Below are positions 24,067-34,056 of a DNA stretch of 64,000 bases, piece after piece. The position numbers were made by a program, and so were the translations under genes. Position 1 is the stretch's first letter; each line of letters begins with the position of its first letter. Origin of the DNA: Streptococcus dysgalactiae subsp. dysgalactiae (lineage in GTDB: Bacteria > Bacillota > Bacilli > Lactobacillales > Streptococcaceae); contig NZ_UHFH01000003.1 of the NCBI RefSeq assembly GCF_900459225.1, positions 712,501 through 776,500 of the forward strand, written 5' to 3'. The notes beneath the pieces were generated by a model. The model did no database searches, was not told where the DNA came from, and saw only the letters and a program-made list of their open reading frames with translations.

Positions 24067-24554
24067 TGGCAAGACAAAAGAACGCCTTACGCGGGCATTT
24101 TATCGCACCATATAAAACAGGAAAATCAGAAACAGAGGTTACTGATGAGACCGTTATGGAATTAGCAAAATGGATTAAGGATATTTCCGATGATACCGAC
24201 GAAAAGACAGAAGATGAGGCATACTATGACGGAGACGGGACAGAAGAAACAACCGTTGTAGGAGTTAAGGGGGCGTATACTTTCGAGGGGACCTATGACC
24301 CAGAAGACAAAGCCCAAGCCCACATTGCAAGTCTTAAGTATAAGCTAGGAGATGAGCGAAAAGTGTGGCATTTAATTGTAGCAGCAGACGGTAAAAAACA
24401 ATGGTTGGGCGTAGCAACAGTAACAGAAATTATTGCTGGGTCTGGAGCTGCGGCAGATTTTGAAGCTTTTGGTTGTAAAATTACCTACAACACTTTACCA
24501 AAAGAAAGTTCAGAAATGACGCTAAAGAAAAAAGAGAAGAATTTCGAGATGTAA
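24066..24554 (+). CDS. Major tail (tube) protein
   Basis: 162 aa. TDDTDEKTEDEAYYDGDG-like acidic loop and VKGAYTFEGTYDPEDKAQ are typical of streptococcal phage major tail proteins. It polymerises into the tail tube. A short stem (AGAGTCAGC/GCTGGCTCT, about 24556-24575) follows before the chaperone gene, perhaps attenuating downstream expression. Confidence 0.85.
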   Translation: MARQKNALRGHFIAPYKTGKSETEVTDETVMELAKWIKDISDDTDEKTEDEAYYDGDGTEETTVVGVKGAYTFEGTYDPEDKAQAHIASLKYKLGDERKVWHLIVAADGKKQWLGVATVTEIIAGSGAAADFEAFGCKITYNTLPKESSEMTLKKKEKNFEM

Positions 24555-24596
24555 TAGAGTCAGCGTAAGCTGGCTCTTATTTAATAAGGAGATGAC

Positions 24597-25031
24597 ATGT
24601 CAATAATTAATATTGATCTTAAACGTACAGGCTTCCCTGTAAAAATTGGAGTAGTTGAACTTTGGTTCGACACCAGTCAGGAGCGGCTACTTGAGTTTTT
24701 TGATATAGAGGCCGAGGTTTCACGTCGTTTTAACGAGTACGAAAAACAGATTATTGAAGCAAATCTCAGCAAGAGAATTGAAGACGAAGGGATCACCAAA
24801 GAAGTCGCCAAGGGCGCTTTAGATTTAGAAACAAAATACCTAGAAATTAATTACGACCTGCTGTTTGGAGACGGAACTTTTAATAAGCTTTATGAAACTT
24901 ACCCTGATAAAGATGCGCTCGAGAGCACTCTTGAAGTTGTCTCTAGGGAAATTGAGCAAAAGCTGAATGAATTAAGAATCAAACGCCAAAAAATAGTCGA
25001 AGAAAAGGTGAAAAAATACAAAAAGAAGTGA
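24597..25031 (+). CDS. Tail assembly chaperone
   Basis: 144 aa, beginning SIINIDLKRTGFPVKIGVVE; helical, charged, with a basic C-terminus (KVKKYKKK). Position before the Gp15 gene and tape measure matches the tail chaperone (gpG-like) gene. The neighbouring reading frame begins with its own ATG and ribosome site, so no programmed frameshift is needed. Confidence 0.75.
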   Translation: MSIINIDLKRTGFPVKIGVVELWFDTSQERLLEFFDIEAEVSRRFNEYEKQIIEANLSKRIEDEGITKEVAKGALDLETKYLEINYDLLFGDGTFNKLYETYPDKDALESTLEVVSREIEQKLNELRIKRQKIVEEKVKKYKKK

Positions 25032-25039
25032 GGTAGCTT

Positions 25040-25621
25040 ATGAAACTAAACGATCCATTAGTAAAGTCGTTTGAGTTTAGGGGCGAAACTTACTCCATTA
25101 ATTTGAGTTTTAACAAGGTTTTAGATGTCTTTGACGTCATTGATGATGATTTTTTAAACGAAACAGAAAAGTGTTTTTTGTGTCTTGATATTTTGCTAGA
25201 TAGGACAGATTTACCTTTTACTTACGCGGTGGATCTTTGGATTCATATCAAAAAAAAATATATTGATATGAAAAAGCCTGAGAAACCTCAGCTTGACATC
25301 AAAGGGAATCCGATGCCTGTAGTAAAAGAAAAAGATGATAACGAAAAAGTAATCGATTTTAGGTTGGACGCTGAGTTTATCTATGCGAGCTTTATGCAAG
25401 CCTACAAAATCAATCTTTTAAAAGAGCAAAACAAATTGTCTTGGATTGAATTTAAGGCACTTTTAAATGCTCTACCCGATGACACTATTATGCAACGCAT
25501 TATAGCTATCAGACAGTGGAAAGATGATGGTAAAGGGGATAAAGATTACAGAGATAACATGCGTAAACTAAAGGCCAAGTACAGCTTAGATGACGGAGAG
25601 GAGGAAGATGATGGCAGCTGA
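25040..25621 (+). CDS. Gp15-family tail assembly protein
   Basis: 193 aa, beginning MKLNDPLVKSFEFRGETY. SINLSFNKVLDVFDVIDD and WIEFKALLNALPDDTIMQRI are hallmarks of the phage Gp15 family, the second chaperone-like gene before the tape measure. It overlaps the tape measure start by 11 bp. Confidence 0.85.
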   Translation: MKLNDPLVKSFEFRGETYSINLSFNKVLDVFDVIDDDFLNETEKCFLCLDILLDRTDLPFTYAVDLWIHIKKKYIDMKKPEKPQLDIKGNPMPVVKEKDDNEKVIDFRLDAEFIYASFMQAYKINLLKEQNKLSWIEFKALLNALPDDTIMQRIIAIRQWKDDGKGDKDYRDNMRKLKAKYSLDDGEEEDDGS

Positions 25622-28600
25622 TGGTAAGGTAACGATACTTGTTGACGTTGATGGTAAGCAGGTAAAGGTACTCAATAATGAGTTAGATAAAGTTGCCAAG
25701 CACGGTGATAAAGGCAGCTCCTCTCTTAAAAAATTTGCGGTTGGTGCAGGAGTCTTTAAATTAGCTTCGGCTGCAGTTGATTTGGTTAGCCAATCTCTTG
25801 GTAAGGCCATCACAAGATTTGACACTCTGGAAAAATATCCAAGAGTCATGAAAGCTATGGGGCATAGTGCTGAGGATGTTGCAAGGTCAACAGATAAGCT
25901 GGCTAATGGGATTGATGGTTTACCGACTACTCTAGACGAGGTTGTCGGAACTGCTCAACGGTTGACCTCTATCACGAAAGATATCAACAAATCAACAAAT
26001 CTCACACTGGCTTTAAATAACGCCTTCTTAGCTTCTGGGGCCTCCTCTGAAGCTGCAAGCCGAGGATTAGAACAATATGCTCAAATGTTATCAGCTGGCA
26101 AGGTTGATATGCAAGCTTGGAAAACTCTTCAAGAAACAATGCCTTATGCCTTGCAACAGACTGCGGAAGCGTTTGGCTTCGCGGGTGCCTCAGCCCAAAA
26201 GGATTTTTATGAGGCATTAAAAAACGGCCAAATAACATTTGACCAATTTTCTAATAAACTCATCGAGCTGAATGATGGTGTCGGTGGTTTTGCAGAGCTT
26301 GCCAAAGAAAACAGCAAAGGGATTGAAACCTCTTTTAACAATATTAAGAATGCCATTGCAAAAGGTGTAGCCAATAGCATTAAGGCTTTAGATGATTTAT
26401 CTAAGGCCGCAACAGGCAAGAGTATAGCTGATCATTTTGATAGTTTGAAAGCTGTTATCAATGCCTCTTTTAGCGCCATCAATGCAAGTATTAAAGCTAG
26501 TACACCGCTATTTAAACTTTTGTTTAGTGTTATTGGGGCTGGAATATCAGTCGTCAAAGCTCTGTCACCAGCCCTGGTTGGTGTAGCATCTGGTCTAGCC
26601 GCCATGAGGGCAGTTAATGAGACCATAACAATGATTAAAGCGCTAAATAGAGCTTGGGTTATGGCATCTGCATCAATGAGTATTGGAGCAACAACCATTA
26701 AGACTGTGACTGCGGTACAAGCGGTAAGTACCACGATGACTAAAGCTGATATGGTCGCAAGGCTGTCTCAGTTAGGTGTCTTAAAAGCCAGTACAGTTAT
26801 TTATGGCGTTATGACAGGAGCTATTAGCTTATCTACTGCTGCAACCATAGCCAGTACCGCTGCGGTAACTGCTCTTAAAGCGGCACTTGTAGCCTTAACA
26901 GGTCCCGTTGGTTGGGTAGTAGGTGCGATTGGTGCGTTAGTTGCTGTCGGTGTAAGTTTGTGGTCATGGCTAACTAAAGAGTCAGACGAGACCAAAAAGC
27001 TGAAAAAAGAGCAGGAGGGGCTAGTCGAAAGCAACAAACAGCTAAGAGATTCTGTCCGTGAGGGCGTGCAAGAGCGTAAGAAGAGCCTTGAGTCCGTCAA
27101 AGAGAGCACTGCAGCTCATCAAAAATTAGCTGACGAAATCATTAAGTTAGCCGCCAAAGAAAACAAAACTGCAGGTGAAAAACAAAACTTAAAAAATAAG
27201 ATTGATCAGCTTAATGGGTCTATTGATGGCTTAAACTTAGCCTATGACAAAAACTCCAATTCTCTTTCTCACAATGCAGATCAAATTAAGTCACGCATTA
27301 GTGCCATGGAAGCAGAAAGCACATGGCAGACAGCACAACAAAACCTGTTAAATATTGAACAGAAACGTAGTGAGGTTAGTAAAAAGCTAGCTGAAAATGC
27401 CGAGCTACGTAAAAAGTGGAATGAAGAAGCTAACGTCTCTGATTCCGTCCGAAAAGAAAAGATTGCCGAACTCACAGAAGAAGAGGGCAAGCTTAAAAAC
27501 ATGCAGACTCAACTGCAGGAGGAATATAACAAGACATCAGCTACTCAACAAGCTGCTGCAGATGCTATGGCTGCCGCTGAAGAATCAGGATCAGCAAGAC
27601 AGGTTTTGGCCTACGAAAATATGTCAGAAGCTCAACGAACTGCCATAGACAATATGCGCACTAAGTATTCTGAACTTTTAGAGACAACGACATCTATTTT
27701 TGATGCTATCGAGCAAAAGACAGCTCTGTCAGTGGAGCAAATGAATGCCAATCTCGAACAAAATAGATTAGCTACTGAACAATGGGCTACGAATCTGGAA
27801 ATTTTAGCTCAGCGTGGTGTGGATCAAGGTATTTTGGAGCAACTAAGACGCATGGGTCCTGAAGGAGCCACACAGACGCAAGTTTTTGTGGATGCAACAG
27901 ACGCAGAATTAGCACCTTTGCAGGAAAACTTTAGAGCAGCCACAGAAACTGCTAAAAATGCGATGGGGAGCGTTTTAGACTCAGCAGGCGTGGAAATGCC
28001 AGAAAAAGTCAAAGGGATGGTCACTAATGTTTCTACGGGATTACAGGCTGAACTGCAAGCTGCTAACTTTGCTCAACTTGGCCAAGAAATCCCTAATGGG
28101 GTTTCTCAAGGTATAAGCCAAGGGACAGGTAAAGCAAGTGACGCAAGTATCAAAATGGGACAAGAAGTCAAGCGCTCTTTCCAAGGAGAGCTTGGCATTC
28201 ACTCGCCATCTAGAGTGTTTACTGAGTATGGCGGCCATATCACAGATGGTTTGAGCAATGGCGTGACAAATGGGACGTCAAAAGTTATGCAAACCATGCA
28301 GAGTATGGCTCAACAGATGTCTCAAAAAGGACAGCAGATTGTTAATGACATGCGTACCAAATCAAACCAAATAACAGATGCCTTTAGTACAATGAGGGGT
28401 CCAATGCACTCTCACGGTGTTAATGCCATGCAAGGTTTGGCCAATGGTATTTATGCAGGGTCAGGGGCGGCTTTAGCAGCAGCTCAAAGTATTGCAGCGC
28501 GTATCACCGCAACAATACAGAGTGCCCTAGATATCAACTCGCCATCTCGTGTTATGAGAGATGAGGTTGGACGTTTTATCCCCCAAGGTATCGCTGTTGG

Positions 28601-28871
28601 TATTGACGCGGATAGAAAAGTCATTGACTCATCTATGCAAAAGCTAAAAGAGTCAATGACGATTAATGCAACCCCAGAACTAGCCTCTGGATTTAGCGGA
28701 GGAGTTGCTGGTGTTGCTAATCAGACCACAAATAACTCAAATAACAGTTTCACCCTTAATGTCAAGGTTGATGAATCCGACGGTAATAGCCGCGAGAAAT
28801 ATCACCGCTTATTCAGAGAATTTAGCTGGTATATTCAACAACAACAAGGAAGGTTAGGTGATGTTAAATGA
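25611..28871 (+). CDS. Tape measure protein
   Basis: 1086 aa. ATG 25611 is 4-5 nt from GAGGAGGA; ATG 25608 is an alternative. The N-terminus carries the tape measure domain (GLPTTLDEVVGTAQRLTSI, SRGLEQYAQMLSAGKVD). Central hydrophobic segments (ALTGPVGWVVGAIGALVAVG) and long coiled coils follow. Two related C-terminal units contain GIHSPSRVF and DINSPSRVM. Its length sets tail length, here near 110-160 nm by the usual 1.0-1.5 angstrom-per-residue rule. Overlaps Dit by 4 bp. Confidence 0.93.
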   Translation: MAADGKVTILVDVDGKQVKVLNNELDKVAKHGDKGSSSLKKFAVGAGVFKLASAAVDLVSQSLGKAITRFDTLEKYPRVMKAMGHSAEDVARSTDKLANGIDGLPTTLDEVVGTAQRLTSITKDINKSTNLTLALNNAFLASGASSEAASRGLEQYAQMLSAGKVDMQAWKTLQETMPYALQQTAEAFGFAGASAQKDFYEALKNGQITFDQFSNKLIELNDGVGGFAELAKENSKGIETSFNNIKNAIAKGVANSIKALDDLSKAATGKSIADHFDSLKAVINASFSAINASIKASTPLFKLLFSVIGAGISVVKALSPALVGVASGLAAMRAVNETITMIKALNRAWVMASASMSIGATTIKTVTAVQAVSTTMTKADMVARLSQLGVLKASTVIYGVMTGAISLSTAATIASTAAVTALKAALVALTGPVGWVVGAIGALVAVGVSLWSWLTKESDETKKLKKEQEGLVESNKQLRDSVREGVQERKKSLESVKESTAAHQKLADEIIKLAAKENKTAGEKQNLKNKIDQLNGSIDGLNLAYDKNSNSLSHNADQIKSRISAMEAESTWQTAQQNLLNIEQKRSEVSKKLAENAELRKKWNEEANVSDSVRKEKIAELTEEEGKLKNMQTQLQEEYNKTSATQQAAADAMAAAEESGSARQVLAYENMSEAQRTAIDNMRTKYSELLETTTSIFDAIEQKTALSVEQMNANLEQNRLATEQWATNLEILAQRGVDQGILEQLRRMGPEGATQTQVFVDATDAELAPLQENFRAATETAKNAMGSVLDSAGVEMPEKVKGMVTNVSTGLQAELQAANFAQLGQEIPNGVSQGISQGTGKASDASIKMGQEVKRSFQGELGIHSPSRVFTEYGGHITDGLSNGVTNGTSKVMQTMQSMAQQMSQKGQQIVNDMRTKSNQITDAFSTMRGPMHSHGVNAMQGLANGIYAGSGAALAAAQSIAARITATIQSALDINSPSRVMRDEVGRFIPQGIAVGIDADRKVIDSSMQKLKESMTINATPELASGFSGGVAGVANQTTNNSNNSFTLNVKVDESDGNSREKYHRLFREFSWYIQQQQGRLGDVK

Positions 28872-29584
28872 CAGCTTTTATCAAGTTTGATGGTAAAAAA
28901 TCTTCAGATTTTGGTTTGAGAATTATTAATGACGTTGAGCATGACTCGACCTTTTACGATGTTGACCCGGTTAAAGTACCTGGTCGTGATGGGGTTGTTT
29001 TAAAGAATAACCAAAGGCTCGAAGCTGTCGAACGCTCTTATCCTTTGCGCTTGTACAGCAAGAGGAGATTGACAGAAGCAGAGACTGACATAAGTAATTG
29101 GCTTAATGTAACAGGCTGGAAAGATTTAGAGTTATCTTGGGAACCTGACTATGTCTATAAAGCAACACATATCACTCCATTTAGTATAAAAGAGGTCTTA
29201 CGTAACTTTGGAAGTTTAAGAGCTAACTTTTTAATCCACCCTGTCAAATATTTAAAAACAGGTAAGCAAGAGGTGTCTCTTGTTAATGGTGGCACTTTAC
29301 AAAATCCTGGTAATGTGCAAGCTAAACCAATCCTAAAAATCAAAGGCACAGGCAACGGTGTTTTAACCATTAATGGTTTTGAGACGGGGCTGGAAAATGT
29401 ACAGGGCGAGCTTGTTATAGATATGGAGAGACATCTTGTCTATAAAGACGTCTTGTCTGCTTGGGATAACATCGTGCGGACAGAACGCCACCGCATGCCG
29501 TTATTTGACGTTGGACAAAATAACATCTCGTGGACTGGTAATTTTACGATTACTACTATACCTAATTGGGGGGTTAAAGTATGA
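28868..29584 (+). CDS. Distal tail protein (Dit)
   Basis: 238 aa, beginning MTAFIKFDGKKSSDFGLRI. KVPGRDGVVLKNNQRLEAVE and YPLRLYSKRRLTEAETDIS match the siphovirus distal tail family. It forms the hub joining tube and baseplate. Overlaps tape measure and Tal genes by 4 bp on each side. Confidence 0.88.
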   Translation: MTAFIKFDGKKSSDFGLRIINDVEHDSTFYDVDPVKVPGRDGVVLKNNQRLEAVERSYPLRLYSKRRLTEAETDISNWLNVTGWKDLELSWEPDYVYKATHITPFSIKEVLRNFGSLRANFLIHPVKYLKTGKQEVSLVNGGTLQNPGNVQAKPILKIKGTGNGVLTINGFETGLENVQGELVIDMERHLVYKDVLSAWDNIVRTERHRMPLFDVGQNNISWTGNFTITTIPNWGVKV

Positions 29585-31728
29585 TACCAGTTTTGTACGA
29601 AGCTAGGGAGACTAAATTTAGGACTTTTGGTCTTGGAGAGATCGCAGACGCTTATGAGGTAAGAGTTACTCGTGAGCGCAATGGTAATTACTCACTATAT
29701 ATCAAATATCCTTTAGATGGTGTCTTTGCCTCTGTCTTTAAAGAGGAGATGAAGATTAAGTCTGACGCTGGTCGTAGGACCAAGTGGCAAACTTTTGAGA
29801 TTGATCGGGTACTGCGAAATAGCAAAGACCACATCGAGATTTTTGCGCGTCACATCTCAATGCGCACACAGGATATTGCTTTAAAACCGTTTGTAAGCGG
29901 TGCGAGCGTAGGTGCTGAATCAGCTTTAGAAATCTGGAAGGAAAACCTTGTCGGTGATGATAAGTTTGATGTTAAAAGCGACATCCTAACGCTTGGTAGT
30001 TTTAACTGGGAAGTGGATAAAATTGGCAATGCCAGAGGTGCTCTAGGAGGTGTTGCTGGCTCAATCTTGGATGTTTATGGTGGTGAGTACGAGTTCGACA
30101 ATCGCACTATCATTTTGCATAAGCAAATGGGGCGTAAAGCTCCTACGGTATTGGAGTATGGTCGTAATATCGTCAGCGTAGAGGAGGAGCGATTGCTAGA
30201 TGGCAATTACACCTCTATCTATCCTTACGTAAGATATACGCCACAACCAAAACCGCAAGAAGAAGCCTCTGGTAAGCCGCACGTAGGCGAGCATGAGCAA
30301 CCCGAAGAACAATTGGTGACGCTGCCCGAGTTTATCCTAGATGGTCAGTATCTTGACTTATATGCTCAACGCAGAATCCAGATGGTTGATTTGTCAAGCC
30401 ATTTTAACGATGACAAAAATAAAAAAGAGCCAACAGTTGAAGAAATCAGAAAGCTGGCTCAGAAGTACCTTAAGGATAATAACATTGGTGCACCAAAAGT
30501 CAGTATCGAGGTTGATTATATCGACTTGTCACAAACGCTTGACTATCAAGATTTCAGGGTCATGGAAGAGGTGGAGCTTTGCGATATTGTACCGCTCTAC
30601 TATCCAAAGTTTGGCATCACAACTGAGTCTGAAAAAGTCGTTGAGATTGTCTATGACGTCTATACCGATAGTAATCACACTATCAAGTTGGGCACGATTG
30701 GCCAGTCCATCTCTAAGAGTTTGACGGGCGGGGTCTCAGAGCGTATCAATGCGTTGGAAAATAACCAAAAGGTTATCACCAACAGCCAAAAACAGTTTGA
30801 GCTTAATCTACCTAAATACCTCAATGACATCAATGGTAACCGAGTCTGGTACGAAAAACCAGATGACAACATTGAGCATAAGATAGGCGACTACTGGTTT
30901 GAGAAAAATGGGAAGTATCAGCGTACTTGGATTTGGGATGGCAATCAATGGGTAAAAGTACTGGATACAGAGGATTTAAACCCTAATCAACGGGCTTTTG
31001 ACGAGGCAATGGCTGAAATCGAAAAGCTCAAACAACATCAGCAAGAACTCGACGAACGCAACCAAAAAGAACTCGATGAATTCCGAGCCACCCTCAAAAA
31101 CCTAGCTTTGCCAGAGGAAGCGATCAAGAAAATCACAGATGCTATCAAGGTTGATGACATCCCATCGATTAAACAGTCGTTTGATGACCTAAAAAACAAA
31201 GTCAGCGAGACGAGCGAGACTGCACGTCTAAACGCTGAAATTATTGGGACAGATGGCAAGACCCGCTACAACAAAAACTTATTGGTTGGCGAACCTAATC
31301 GCACGAAAACCTATGACCAAGACTATATCGAGGTCGAGGCCAACGATGGTGGCTTCAGGCGTGGCGAGACCTACACGATTAGCTTTAGTCAAACGTGCGA
31401 ACTACTCAAAAAAGTGGCTATCACGCTGACACAGGCTAACAACAAAGGAGTTAAACTGGTACTGACCCCAACCAAAGCCAAAACGGAGCCGCAGACCTTT
31501 GACCTGACTAAAGATAAAGAGGTCATCAGCGTTTATCCTTTGAGCTACACGGCTGTTTTAACTGGCGATTGGTATAAATCTAAGCAAATAGATTTAAATG
31601 CGTCAGACGTGCAAAATTTAGCTCTGGAGATGGCCTATAAAGATGTGGTTGATGCTAAAGGTGCAACTATCATAGCTAAACAATCAAGCAATCCAAAAAT
31701 TATTTTAGACGGAAGGAGGGACAGATGA
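29581..31728 (+). CDS. Tail-associated lysin/endopeptidase-like protein (Tal)
   Basis: 715 aa. The N-terminal 370 residues (MIPVLYEARETKFRTFGLGE ... IEVDYIDLSQTLDYQDF) are the prophage endopeptidase-tail domain. Residues about 430-465 hold a small W-rich unit (VWYEKPDDNIEHKIGDYWF), then a coiled coil, then a C-terminal beta-rich segment starting near IGTDGKTRYNKNLLVG. The gene ends at SSNPKIILDG, and the same NP-x-ILD pattern and 12-bp DNA motif recur at the start of the gp58-like gene, suggesting the ancestral protein was split by inserted genes. Confidence 0.85.
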   Translation: MIPVLYEARETKFRTFGLGEIADAYEVRVTRERNGNYSLYIKYPLDGVFASVFKEEMKIKSDAGRRTKWQTFEIDRVLRNSKDHIEIFARHISMRTQDIALKPFVSGASVGAESALEIWKENLVGDDKFDVKSDILTLGSFNWEVDKIGNARGALGGVAGSILDVYGGEYEFDNRTIILHKQMGRKAPTVLEYGRNIVSVEEERLLDGNYTSIYPYVRYTPQPKPQEEASGKPHVGEHEQPEEQLVTLPEFILDGQYLDLYAQRRIQMVDLSSHFNDDKNKKEPTVEEIRKLAQKYLKDNNIGAPKVSIEVDYIDLSQTLDYQDFRVMEEVELCDIVPLYYPKFGITTESEKVVEIVYDVYTDSNHTIKLGTIGQSISKSLTGGVSERINALENNQKVITNSQKQFELNLPKYLNDINGNRVWYEKPDDNIEHKIGDYWFEKNGKYQRTWIWDGNQWVKVLDTEDLNPNQRAFDEAMAEIEKLKQHQQELDERNQKELDEFRATLKNLALPEEAIKKITDAIKVDDIPSIKQSFDDLKNKVSETSETARLNAEIIGTDGKTRYNKNLLVGEPNRTKTYDQDYIEVEANDGGFRRGETYTISFSQTCELLKKVAITLTQANNKGVKLVLTPTKAKTEPQTFDLTKDKEVISVYPLSYTAVLTGDWYKSKQIDLNASDVQNLALEMAYKDVVDAKGATIIAKQSSNPKIILDGRRDR

Positions 31729-33098
31729 CATCAGTTGAAACAATACCAATAAAAATCGTCTTTGACCGCAAAGATGCCTCAGAATGGCAGTCTACTAACC
31801 CTGTTATTGATGATGGCGAACTAGTCGTTGAGTTAGACACTCACAGGCTAAAGGTCGGAGATGGCAAATTGACCTATAACGACTTGCCTTACTACGAAGG
31901 TCCACGAGGAGAATCCATAACAAAGGTACAGCTATCCGAAAATGGAGACTTATCTGTATGGATTGGCGACAAAGAGACTAAGCTCGGCAATATCAAAGGT
32001 CAAAAAGGTGATAAAGGGACAAGTATTACCGACATCACAAAAGATGGTGAGACACTGACAATCAAACTATCTGACGATACCCAAAAGACCTTTAACATCC
32101 CCAATGGCCAAAAAGGGGATAGAGGTAAGAGCGTGGAGAGCGCTAGAGTTGATGAGGCTGGCCACTTAAAGCTCAAAATTGAAGAGGAGCAAGAAAAAGA
32201 CCTCGGTAATGTTAAAGGAGATAAAGGGGATAGTATTACCATCACAGACCAACAGCGTGTCTCAGAGGGCGTACAGTTAACCTTTAGCGACAAAACCAAA
32301 GTAGTCATCCCAAAAGGTGAAAAAGGTGATACTGGTGATGTCAACGGCATCAATCTGGATGACTATGTCAAAAAGTCAGATCTAAAAACCGTGGGGGCGC
32401 CAGATGTTAAAGCTATTAATGACTTTTTAGGGCTATCTCAAAAGGTATTTACGAGCAACTATAGATACTCTGATAGTCTTTTAAAAAGCTATAGTAACCC
32501 TAGTTACTCTGCTAGCTGGTATGTCAACGAATCAACCAAAGACGTCAATGTCAAAGACAAAGTATTGATTACTATAAGTAACACGACAACTCGAGCGGAT
32601 AACTACTTGGAGGTATCAGTTACTTATGTTGGTTCTAACTACGTGACCGCTACCTCCACAGGGAAATTGTTAACTACTCCTGGCGAAGTTAATGTCCTAA
32701 CGAAAGAACAAATCGCAGCTGCTTATGCTAAAAAAGAGCACAAACACACTGTAAGCGATATTGCTGATTTGAATTTAGATCAGTATGCTACAAAAGCTGA
32801 GCTAAAAAGAATTGAGTTAACTCCCGGTCCTAAAGGAGAGCAGGGTCCGCCTGGAATGGATGGACCACGGGGACCATCAGGACCGCCAGGACCACCAGGG
32901 AAAGATGCAGTGTTGCCAGATGGACTAGAAAGCGATGTTAGGCTGTTACAATCTCAGATAGTTTCAAAACTAGATAAAGCTACAGCTGATGCTGCGTACC
33001 TGCAAAAAGATGGCGTATCGGGTATTGCGGTAGCTAAAGTCATTACAGATGCTAGTCAAGCGACTGACAGTAATGTGCTTTATTTGGTCAAGGAGTAA
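31725..33098 (+). CDS. Collagen-like tail fibre with hyaluronidase-type N-terminus
   Basis: 457 aa. The N-terminus (IPIKIVFDRKDASEWQSTNP, then GELVVELDTHRLKVGDG) resembles the tail-anchoring head of phage hyaluronidases (HylP). Several EKGDKGD-type short repeats follow. Around residues 367-395 is an uninterrupted Gly-X-Y run (coding 32826-32909), typical of streptococcal prophage collagen-like proteins. The HylP catalytic beta-helix is not seen. It probably forms a trimeric fibre for host binding. Starts inside the Tal stop (ATGA). Confidence 0.8.
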   Translation: MTSVETIPIKIVFDRKDASEWQSTNPVIDDGELVVELDTHRLKVGDGKLTYNDLPYYEGPRGESITKVQLSENGDLSVWIGDKETKLGNIKGQKGDKGTSITDITKDGETLTIKLSDDTQKTFNIPNGQKGDRGKSVESARVDEAGHLKLKIEEEQEKDLGNVKGDKGDSITITDQQRVSEGVQLTFSDKTKVVIPKGEKGDTGDVNGINLDDYVKKSDLKTVGAPDVKAINDFLGLSQKVFTSNYRYSDSLLKSYSNPSYSASWYVNESTKDVNVKDKVLITISNTTTRADNYLEVSVTYVGSNYVTATSTGKLLTTPGEVNVLTKEQIAAAYAKKEHKHTVSDIADLNLDQYATKAELKRIELTPGPKGEQGPPGMDGPRGPSGPPGPPGKDAVLPDGLESDVRLLQSQIVSKLDKATADAAYLQKDGVSGIAVAKVITDASQATDSNVLYLVKE

Positions 33099-33102
33099 TT
33101 AA

Positions 33103-33645
33103 ATGGTACAAAAATCATTATATACATCGTCTTATACGTCGCTTGGCGTCAAAGAGGTTACAAAAAGCAATACGCTTACGTCAAGTTGGACAACCCTTGC
33201 AAAAATGCAAGAAGGGAAGCTTTACATAAAGCAATATAGCGTTACTGCTTATAACAGCAATGCCTTACTGGACTTTTATTACACTGACGGAGATGATATC
33301 TGGTATTTTAGCTCACGAAAATCTCAGGCTTGGGATGATTATGGTTCCCTGGCGGGGACAAGCTCGTCATCTTCTGGCACCTCATCAGGCCTAAAACTTT
33401 CCAAAAACGGCGAAAAGGCAGAAGGTTATTTACAGAGTAGATGGACCGTCTGGCACATTAATAGTGACGGCTCGACGGATGACAGTAGAGTTTCGGCGTC
33501 GGAAATGATAACTTTTGAGCCTTATGTCAAAAATACTGATATTAGCGACTACCAAAATGGCAATGTCGTCAATATTTTTTATAAGGATACGGATGGCACT
33601 ATTTGGACGTTTAATGCAAACAAAAAAAACGTCATAAAAAAATGA
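33103..33645 (+). CDS. Hypothetical tail/baseplate protein (180 aa)
   Basis: 180 aa, rich in S, T, Y and D, likely all beta (SLYTSSYTSLGVKEV, LLDFYYTDGDDIWYF, GSSSGTSSG-type linker). GGAGTAATTAA precedes the ATG. Belongs to the fibre cassette; could be a fibre-tip or chaperone. No named family. Confidence 0.6.
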   Translation: MVQKSLYTSSYTSLGVKEVTKSNTLTSSWTTLAKMQEGKLYIKQYSVTAYNSNALLDFYYTDGDDIWYFSSRKSQAWDDYGSLAGTSSSSSGTSSGLKLSKNGEKAEGYLQSRWTVWHINSDGSTDDSRVSASEMITFEPYVKNTDISDYQNGNVVNIFYKDTDGTIWTFNANKKNVIKK

Positions 33646-34046
33646 GTTACTTCGTACCAGAGCAGGAAAAAGATAATGTTGCTGATTTTAGAGGAGTGAC
33701 TGATGTTATCTACAATAGTCAACACATCAAACAGATTATTTACAATCACGATGTTATTTGGAGGCTTAAATCACTTTATCAAAAAACAGTCACAACAAGC
33801 GCTGTAATGGATATTTATACAAGAGCCAAAACCATTTATATTTATGTCCCATTGTCAGATATAGACAATGTGATAAATGACATTAACTCTTTTAAATTAG
33901 TTGCAATTAATAATGTCAGTCTGTCATCTAGTGCAAAAGTTTACATCAGTAAAACACCCAGTAAATACAGCATATCTATATTGCAATTAGATAATGTTAG
34001 CGATATACAAAATATAACCGAAAATAAGTTGTTATTTGAAAAATAG
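33642..34046 (+). CDS. Hypothetical tail protein (134 aa)
   Basis: 134 aa, beginning MSYFVPEQEKDNVADFRGV; VIYNSQHIKQIIYNHDVIWR looks like a small beta unit seen in phage tail fibres. The ATG overlaps the upstream stop. Codon use is more AT-rich than flanking tail genes, in line with separate acquisition. Function unknown. Confidence 0.58.
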   Translation: MSYFVPEQEKDNVADFRGVTDVIYNSQHIKQIIYNHDVIWRLKSLYQKTVTTSAVMDIYTRAKTIYIYVPLSDIDNVINDINSFKLVAINNVSLSSSAKVYISKTPSKYSISILQLDNVSDIQNITENKLLFEK

Positions 34047-34056
34047 GAGGTAACAA

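Noticed and set aside
24597..25621. Programmed frameshift joining the two tail chaperone genes
   Set aside because: The second gene has its own ATG and the first ends 8 bp earlier with a normal stop; no slippery run was seen at the junction.
25586..28238. Long antisense ORFs across the tape measure gene
   Set aside because: They are shadows of a strongly biased coding frame, with no ribosome sites and no recognisable proteins.
31725..33098. Phage hyaluronidase (hylP)
   Set aside because: Only the N-terminal tail-anchor part is similar; the catalytic region is missing and replaced by collagen-like sequence.
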